From Methylotenera sp. (GTDB taxonomy: Bacteria; Pseudomonadota; Gammaproteobacteria; Burkholderiales; Methylophilaceae), in the NCBI GenBank assembly GCA_027487055.1, contig JAIYEJ010000237.1, forward strand, positions 1 through 10,464: a DNA stretch of 10,464 nt, read 5' to 3'. Within the stretch, counting starts at the first letter, position 1, and every line of letters starts with the position of its first letter. Positions 6,031 to 10,464 of the stretch are shown piece by piece. A program made the translations under genes and the position numbers. The notes under the pieces were generated by a model. That model was given only the letters and a program-made list of their open reading frames with translations, had not been told where the DNA came from and did no database searches.

Positions 6031-7275
6031 TTGACTACGATTAAACTCAGCAAAAAACCGACCAACACGCCCGCAACAGGTAAAGCGCCTGTGCGTCGCC
6101 CCGACCACACAAAACGCGATAGATCTAAGCCACCGCCAAAACCCATTATTAAGGCCGAGACCGACATAAAGCCACAACCCAACTCAGACAATACGCGCCA
6201 ACGTAACCATCGGCATGACGGGAAGCCACACGGATACTCAGTTCCAGAGCATGTCTCTGAGAGACATTTTGAGCGTAAATCCGATGAAAATAGGCCGTTG
6301 AGAAGCAACTTGCGCGCGGAGCCTACAAGCCAGATCAAACAATCAGAATCTAAGCCACGCATACCTGCGGGGATAGATACGCGCACCACGCCGCGACCTG
6401 ATAAAAACGAGCCACAATATCGCCAAGCACCTCGTCGCGGTGGTAAGGCACGCGATGGTTACGACGGCGTAAGTCATCCGCAATATGGAGCGGCAGCAAA
6501 AGCTGCCTATAAATCATCCCCTGTAAATATCGAACAGCCGAGACTTTCTAAAGTGATGGCTGAGCGCGGACTTTGCTCACGCCGCGAAGCGGATGACTGG
6601 ATTATTAATGGATGGGTAAAAGTAGATGGCGTAATTATTGAAACCCTTGGTACACGCATCAACCCCGAAGCCGAGATTATTATTAGCGGCTATGCTTACG
6701 AACAACAAGCCGAGCAAGTGACCATTTTGCTACATAAACCTGTGGGTTATGTGAGTGGCCAAGCGGAAGATGGCTATCAGCCTGCGATTGTATTGGTGCA
6801 CCCAGATAACGAATGGTTAGATGACCCAGAACTAAATGAAGTGAATAGTAAGGAATTTCAGCGTGGCTTTTTACATGGTCTTGCACCTGCAGGCCGCTTA
6901 GATATTGACTCTACCGGCTTACTTGTTTTAACACAGGATGGTCGAATTGCTCGTCACTTAATTGGTGAAGATTCAAGTGTAGAAAAAGAGTATTTAGTGC
7001 GGGTAGAAGGAACATTAAATGATGGTGATTTGCAGCGCTTAAATCACGGTTTAAGTTTAGATGGCGAAAAATTAAAACCAGCTAAAGTGAGCTGGCAAAA
7101 CGAGGACCAATTACGCTTTGTTTTGCGCGAAGGCAAAAAGCGACAAATTCGCCGCATGTGCGAAATGGTGGGCTTGCATGTGGTGGGCTTAAAAAGAGTT
7201 CGCATCGGAAGCATTAATTTAGGTAAACTTCCGCTTGGTCAGTGGCGTTACTTGCGTGCTAACGAGCGTTTTTAG
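6031..7275 (+). CDS. rluB: 23S rRNA pseudouridine synthase RluB with long basic N-terminal extension
   Basis: The C-terminal 245 or so residues are a typical RsuA/RluB/E/F-family pseudouridine synthase; RluB makes pseudouridine at position 2605 (E. coli numbering) of 23S rRNA. An S4 RNA-binding domain covers about 171-217 (RLSKVMAERGLCSRREADDWI). The catalytic GRLD motif is at 288-291, with Asp291 as nucleophile in GRLDIDSTGLLVLTQDG. The conserved EGKKRQIRRMCE lies near the C-terminus. The first 170 residues are low in hydrophobics and rich in Lys, Arg, Pro, Asn and Asp, so probably disordered and RNA-binding; E. coli RluB (about 291 residues) lacks such an extension at its N-terminus. The start is a TTG with no good Shine-Dalgarno site, so its exact position is uncertain. 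RluB is favoured over RsuA, RluE or RluF by the overall motifs, but orthology was not tested. Confidence 0.88.
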   Translation: MTTIKLSKKPTNTPATGKAPVRRPDHTKRDRSKPPPKPIIKAETDIKPQPNSDNTRQRNHRHDGKPHGYSVPEHVSERHFERKSDENRPLRSNLRAEPTSQIKQSESKPRIPAGIDTRTTPRPDKNEPQYRQAPRRGGKARDGYDGVSHPQYGAAAKAAYKSSPVNIEQPRLSKVMAERGLCSRREADDWIINGWVKVDGVIIETLGTRINPEAEIIISGYAYEQQAEQVTILLHKPVGYVSGQAEDGYQPAIVLVHPDNEWLDDPELNEVNSKEFQRGFLHGLAPAGRLDIDSTGLLVLTQDGRIARHLIGEDSSVEKEYLVRVEGTLNDGDLQRLNHGLSLDGEKLKPAKVSWQNEDQLRFVLREGKKRQIRRMCEMVGLHVVGLKRVRIGSINLGKLPLGQWRYLRANERF

Positions 7276-7328
7276 TTTTTAATGCACTTTCAAGCGTAAA
7301 GTTTTTTACATATTTTAAAGGAAATAAA

Positions 7329-7718
7329 ATGGGTTTATTGGATGGGATTGCAGGTCAAGTCTTAGGAAAAATGATGGGTGATAAGGGCGGAATGGCGCAA
7401 ATCGCTTTAGAAATGTTTAACCAAAATGGTGGCTTAACAGGCATTTTAGATAAATTTAAAGAAGGTGGCTTAGCCGAGCAAGTGGCTTCTTGGGTAGGTA
7501 AGGGTGAAAATATGCCAATTTCTGCCGAGCAAATTTCTAGCGTTTTGGGCAATAGCGCCATTGCTGAAATGGCCGCTAAATTTGGGATAGACCCTGATAC
7601 ACTTAGTAACCAAATTGCCGAGCATTTACCAACCGTGGTAGATAAACTTACGCCAGATGGCGAAGTGGGCGCTGATTCGGGCAATTTGCTTTCTACAGTG
7701 CTTGGCATGTTGAAATAG
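7329..7718 (+). CDS. YidB-like DUF937 family protein
   Basis: This 129-residue protein is similar to E. coli YidB (DUF937), a conserved family of unknown function. Visible features are an N-terminal MGLLDGIAGQVLG, a glycine-rich linker (NQNGGLTGILDKFKEGG), and the C-terminal family region with MPISAEQISSVLG and FGIDPDTLSNQIAEHLPTVVDKLTPDG. No signal peptide or membrane segment is seen. The ATG has an AAAGGA site 7 bases upstream. It lies 53 bases after rluB and is followed at once by an intrinsic terminator, so it is either the last gene of an rluB transcript or monocistronic. I do not assign a function. Confidence 0.85.
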   Translation: MGLLDGIAGQVLGKMMGDKGGMAQIALEMFNQNGGLTGILDKFKEGGLAEQVASWVGKGENMPISAEQISSVLGNSAIAEMAAKFGIDPDTLSNQIAEHLPTVVDKLTPDGEVGADSGNLLSTVLGMLK

Positions 7719-7735
7719 ATTCAACCAAGCAAATC

Positions 7736-7757
7736 AGGGGCGCTTGCCCCTTTTTTT
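7736..7757 (+). terminator. Intrinsic terminator after the DUF937 gene
   Basis: A GC-rich stem AGGGGC / GCCCCT with a GCTT loop (7736-7751) runs directly into seven T residues, 18 bases after the stop codon. This is a textbook Rho-independent terminator on the plus strand. It separates the rluB-DUF937 unit from uppP. Confidence 0.93.
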
Positions 7758-7776
7758 GTTTTTAGTCTTGGATATT

Positions 7777-7782
7777 TATAAT
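7777..7782 (+). promoter_or_regulatory. Possible -10 box for uppP
   Basis: A perfect TATAAT lies 42 bases before the uppP ATG and just beyond the terminator, where a new promoter is needed. No convincing -35 hexamer sits 16-18 bases upstream; that position falls in the T-run of the terminator. The surrounding sequence is AT-rich, so chance is possible. Confidence 0.3.
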
Positions 7783-7824
7783 ATCTTTGGTCATTTTGTA
7801 ACATTATTTTTGTTAGAATAATTT

Positions 7825-8652
7825 ATGGACTATTTACTTTTACTTAAAGCAGCAATTTTGGGCATTGTTGAAGGCGCAACAGAATTCTTGCCAATCTCAA
7901 GCACAGGTCATCTTATTTTGGCGGGTGACTTGCTTGGCTTTTTAGATCACGATAAACGCAGCCTTTTTGAAATAGCGATTCAATTAGGCGCTATTTTGGC
8001 TGTGGTGTGGGAATACCGCACACGCTTTGTGCAGACGTTTGCAGGTATTGGTCGCGATCCGCTTGCAAATCGATTAATCATTAATCTAGCCATTGCCTTT
8101 CTGCCCCTCGCAATTCTAGGGCTAACGTTTGGAAGCGCTATTAAAGCCAGCCTATTTAAACCTGTACCAGTGGCTATCGCGTTTATTGTCGGCGCTTTTA
8201 TTATTTTATGGGCAGAGAAACGTAAACATGCTGTTACCATTGACACAGTTGATGATATTCGCCCAAAAGATGCGCTAAAACTTGGCTTTGCGCAGGCTGT
8301 TGCCCTTATTCCTGGGATGTCGCGTTCTGGCTCAACAATTATTGGTGGTTTGTTTTTTGGCTTATCGCGCAAAGCAGCGGCTGAATTTTCATTTTTTCTT
8401 GCTGTCCCAACATTGGGTATAGCTTCAATTTACTCCATGTACAAAGAACGTGCCTTACTAAATACAGATGATGTAGGCATATGGGCAATGGGTTTTATAT
8501 TTGCTTTTATTAGCGCTATGATTGCGGTGCGAGCCTTAATTAAATATGTAAGCAATCACGACTTTACCATTTTTGCTTGGTATCGAATTGCGTTTGGAGT
8601 AATTGTGTTATTAACTGCCCACACAGGCCTCGTGAACTGGACCGTCAGTTAA
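7825..8652 (+). CDS. uppP: Undecaprenyl-diphosphate phosphatase UppP (BacA)
   Basis: This 275-residue polytopic inner-membrane protein hydrolyses undecaprenyl diphosphate to undecaprenyl phosphate. That recycles the lipid carrier for peptidoglycan and other envelope polymers and gives some bacitracin tolerance. Both family motifs are present: EGATEFLPISSTGH at residues 16-29, with Glu16, Glu20, Ser26 and His29, and PGMSRSGST at 163-171, with catalytic-region Arg167. Length and hydrophobic pattern are normal for the family. The ATG at 7825 lacks a recognisable Shine-Dalgarno site (TAGAATAATTT precedes it), but the protein start aligns well with the family. It follows an intrinsic terminator, so it needs its own promoter. 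It may be co-transcribed with the AsmA-family gene 56 bases downstream. Confidence 0.96.
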   Translation: MDYLLLLKAAILGIVEGATEFLPISSTGHLILAGDLLGFLDHDKRSLFEIAIQLGAILAVVWEYRTRFVQTFAGIGRDPLANRLIINLAIAFLPLAILGLTFGSAIKASLFKPVPVAIAFIVGAFIILWAEKRKHAVTIDTVDDIRPKDALKLGFAQAVALIPGMSRSGSTIIGGLFFGLSRKAAAEFSFFLAVPTLGIASIYSMYKERALLNTDDVGIWAMGFIFAFISAMIAVRALIKYVSNHDFTIFAWYRIAFGVIVLLTAHTGLVNWTVS

Positions 8653-8708
8653 AAGCCAATTAGGCTGGCAAATAACATAAAATACTTAATCTTAAAATAG
8701 GTATAAAA

Positions 8709-10464
8709 ATGAAAAATATAATTAAATATAGTTTGTATGGCATTGGTGGCATCATTCTAATCGCGCTTCTGCTTGTGGCTTATTTTGCGGTTACTTTTAA
8801 CCCAAATGACTACAAAGATGAGATTATCAAGCTTGTTAAAGATAAAAAAGAACGCACGCTACAAATTGATGGCGATATTAAGCTAAGTTATTGGCCTAAA
8901 ATTGGTGCAAATCTTGGCAAAATTTCGATTTCTGAACACAAATCAGATAAAGAATTTGCCTCAGTAAATAGCGTTAAAGTAGCACTTGCGGTGTTGCCTT
9001 TGCTCAAAAAGGAGCTTGTTGTCGATACCATTTATATAGATGGCGCAAAAGCAAATGTGTTTAAAAATAAAGATGGCACATTTAACTTTGACGACCTATT
9101 GAGCAAAGATGAAGAAGAATCACAAGAAATCAAATTTGATGTGCAAGGCGTCAATATCACCAATTCGGAAGTGGCTTATAGCGATGAAGTCACAGGTGGA
9201 AAATATAGCATATCAAAATTTAACATGAAGTCTGGCCACATTGCTTTAGCTGAACCCATTGATTTGGAAACAGATTTTACGGTCAATGCGAATCAACCAG
9301 TTGTGGCGGCAAATACTGTTATTAAAGGTAATTTTTTAGTTGACCCTAAAACTAAGCATTTTAAAGTCAAAGGCTTAGACAGTCACATTACTGGCGACAT
9401 GCTCAATGGCAAAGGCATGGATATTAAAGCCAGTGGCAATGTAGATGCAAAGCTCGATGCTATGGAGTTTTTGGTAGATGGTTTAAAAGTAGTTGCTTCT
9501 GGTAATTTTGACGGGGTTAAACAATCTGTCGATTTAAGCGCGCCTGAGTTGATTGTTGAAAAAGATGAAGTATCTAGCAAAAAAGTAACGCTTAGTATTG
9601 CGCAAGATAAATCGGGTGACACGCTCAAAGCCAGTATGGTGCTTGCTGATATGAAAGGTTCACCAAAAGCCATACAAAGCAGTGGCATCTCGGGTGATTT
9701 AGCAATTGCGCAAGGTAAGCGCACAGTTACAGGTAAATTCTCATCCCCATTTACAGGCAATATCGAAAACTTGATTTTTGATATCCCCAAACTCGCAGGT
9801 AACTTAGATATTAAAGACCCGACCTTACCAAATGGTGGTATTAAAGGTACGTTTAACTTGGGCGCGCATGCTGACATTAAAAAGGAGCTCGCCAACACTA
9901 AATTTAACTTAGACCTGGCTGAAACCAAGCTTAATGGCGACATTGTTGTATCAGGATTTAAAAAACAAAATATCAAGTTTAATTTAACTGCAGACAAATT
10001 AGATTTAAATAAACTACTGGGCACATCAAGTAACAAGCCGGCTGCAAGCACTAAAACAAACAATAAACCAGCCGACTTAAGTGCCCTGAGCAATATGACG
10101 CTAGATGGTAAGTTAAATATTGGTAGCATTGTTTATGATAAATATCGCGTTTCTGGTTTAAACGTTGGCATAAAAGCCGATGGGCAAAAGCTAGCCTTGA
10201 ACGGCTTAAACGTTAAAGTTGACGATAGCCAAATAAAAGGCAATGTAGGCATTAGCAATTTCGCCAAGCCACTTTACACTTTCGACATATATATCGACCA
10301 AGTGGATGTAGATAAATACGCTGTTGCTACGCCTGCTACACCTAAAGAAACCAGCAGTAATAAACCACTTGATTTAAGTGCGCTTAAAGCACTTAACGCT
10401 GAAGGGGCAATAAGTATCGGCAACTTAAAATATGGCAAAACCAAAGCCTCTAATATCAATATAA
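8709..10464 (+). CDS. AsmA-family envelope protein, 3' end outside the window
   Basis: A reading frame from the ATG at 8709 stays open for 585 codons to the right edge, so the gene is partial. Residues 7-28 form one N-terminal membrane anchor, followed by the hallmark AsmA opening (FNPNDYKDEI, LQIDGDIKLSYWPKIGANL) and a long beta-rich, presumably periplasmic region. AsmA-like proteins belong to the repeating-beta-groove (VPS13/Tam41-like lipid-transfer) group and influence outer-membrane lipid homeostasis in E. coli. Towards the visible end a unit of about 99 residues begins to repeat. The start has only a weak TAGG-type ribosome site. It lies 56 bases after uppP on the same strand, and both act at the envelope. 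A shorter AsmA2/DUF748-type relative cannot be excluded without the C-terminus. Confidence 0.85.
   Translation, partial: MKNIIKYSLYGIGGIILIALLLVAYFAVTFNPNDYKDEIIKLVKDKKERTLQIDGDIKLSYWPKIGANLGKISISEHKSDKEFASVNSVKVALAVLPLLKKELVVDTIYIDGAKANVFKNKDGTFNFDDLLSKDEEESQEIKFDVQGVNITNSEVAYSDEVTGGKYSISKFNMKSGHIALAEPIDLETDFTVNANQPVVAANTVIKGNFLVDPKTKHFKVKGLDSHITGDMLNGKGMDIKASGNVDAKLDAMEFLVDGLKVVASGNFDGVKQSVDLSAPELIVEKDEVSSKKVTLSIAQDKSGDTLKASMVLADMKGSPKAIQSSGISGDLAIAQGKRTVTGKFSSPFTGNIENLIFDIPKLAGNLDIKDPTLPNGGIKGTFNLGAHADIKKELANTKFNLDLAETKLNGDIVVSGFKKQNIKFNLTADKLDLNKLLGTSSNKPAASTKTNNKPADLSALSNMTLDGKLNIGSIVYDKYRVSGLNVGIKADGQKLALNGLNVKVDDSQIKGNVGISNFAKPLYTFDIYIDQVDVDKYAVATPATPKETSSNKPLDLSALKALNAEGAISIGNLKYGKTKASNINI
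10062..10464 (+). repeat. Diverged 99-residue repeat within the AsmA-family protein
   Basis: The segment opening NKPADLSAL with GKLNIGSI (10062 on, residue 452) recurs 297 bases later as NKPLDLSAL with GAISIGNL (10359 on, residue 551). By hand, 15 of the first 35 residues are identical. Both copies are preceded by a Ser/Thr/Lys/Pro-rich linker and by a short D-x-D-x-[NKY] strand (LDLNKLL, VDVDKYA). The second copy is cut by the window edge. Confidence 0.65.

Noticed and set aside
5988..6389. Minus-strand open frame of 133 codons over the rluB 5' region
   Set aside because: It lies antisense to the RluB extension, has unlikely composition (Gly/Leu/Ser/Arg-rich) and no ribosome site; the plus frame runs uninterrupted into the S4 domain.
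9383..10129. Minus-strand open frame of 248 codons
   Set aside because: It is antisense to the AsmA-family frame, which is open for 585 codons with a clear family start. The Ser/Leu/Pro-rich translation is a typical shadow.

Overview
The window looks like chromosomal DNA from an AT-rich betaproteobacterium, most likely a Methylophilaceae methylotroph (Methylotenera-like). This is inferred from base composition, gene content and the style of the RluB, UppP and AsmA proteins; no marker gene was available to confirm it. I see no mobile element, CRISPR array, tRNA or rRNA.

Left part (1-4165): a thiamine acquisition locus. On the minus strand, a TATAAT promoter and a well-formed TPP riboswitch (4049-4135) lead into a TonB-dependent outer-membrane receptor. 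A small YkoF/YqgV-like thiamine-binding protein and a PnuC-family inner-membrane transporter (PnuT-like) follow. A divergent APH/choline-kinase-fold phosphotransferase converges on this operon from the plus strand and stops 9 bases from pnuT. The inferred pathway is outer-membrane uptake, then facilitated inner-membrane transport, then trapping by binding or phosphorylation. The riboswitch leader can be read base by base as a translational switch. The 3' strand of P1 is complementary to a downstream segment, and that segment can instead pair with the Shine-Dalgarno site. This also moves the receptor's start from the upstream ATG codons to a TTG at 3936.

Middle (4375-5886, minus strand): a zinc-independent medium-chain quinone-oxidoreductase-like dehydrogenase followed 36 bases later by a Dps ferritin-like DNA-protection protein. 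They may form a small redox-stress operon.

Right part (6031-10464, plus strand): rluB (23S rRNA pseudouridine synthase) with a long basic, disordered-looking N-terminal extension; a YidB-like DUF937 protein closed by a strong intrinsic terminator; uppP (undecaprenyl-diphosphate phosphatase); and an AsmA-family envelope protein that runs off the right edge. The last two are close enough to be co-transcribed and both act at the envelope.

The most interesting part is the TPP-riboswitch-controlled thiamine uptake operon. It combines known families in a less common arrangement: PnuT with a stand-alone YkoF-like protein and a convergent kinase-like gene. I see no evidence for an entirely new class of system.
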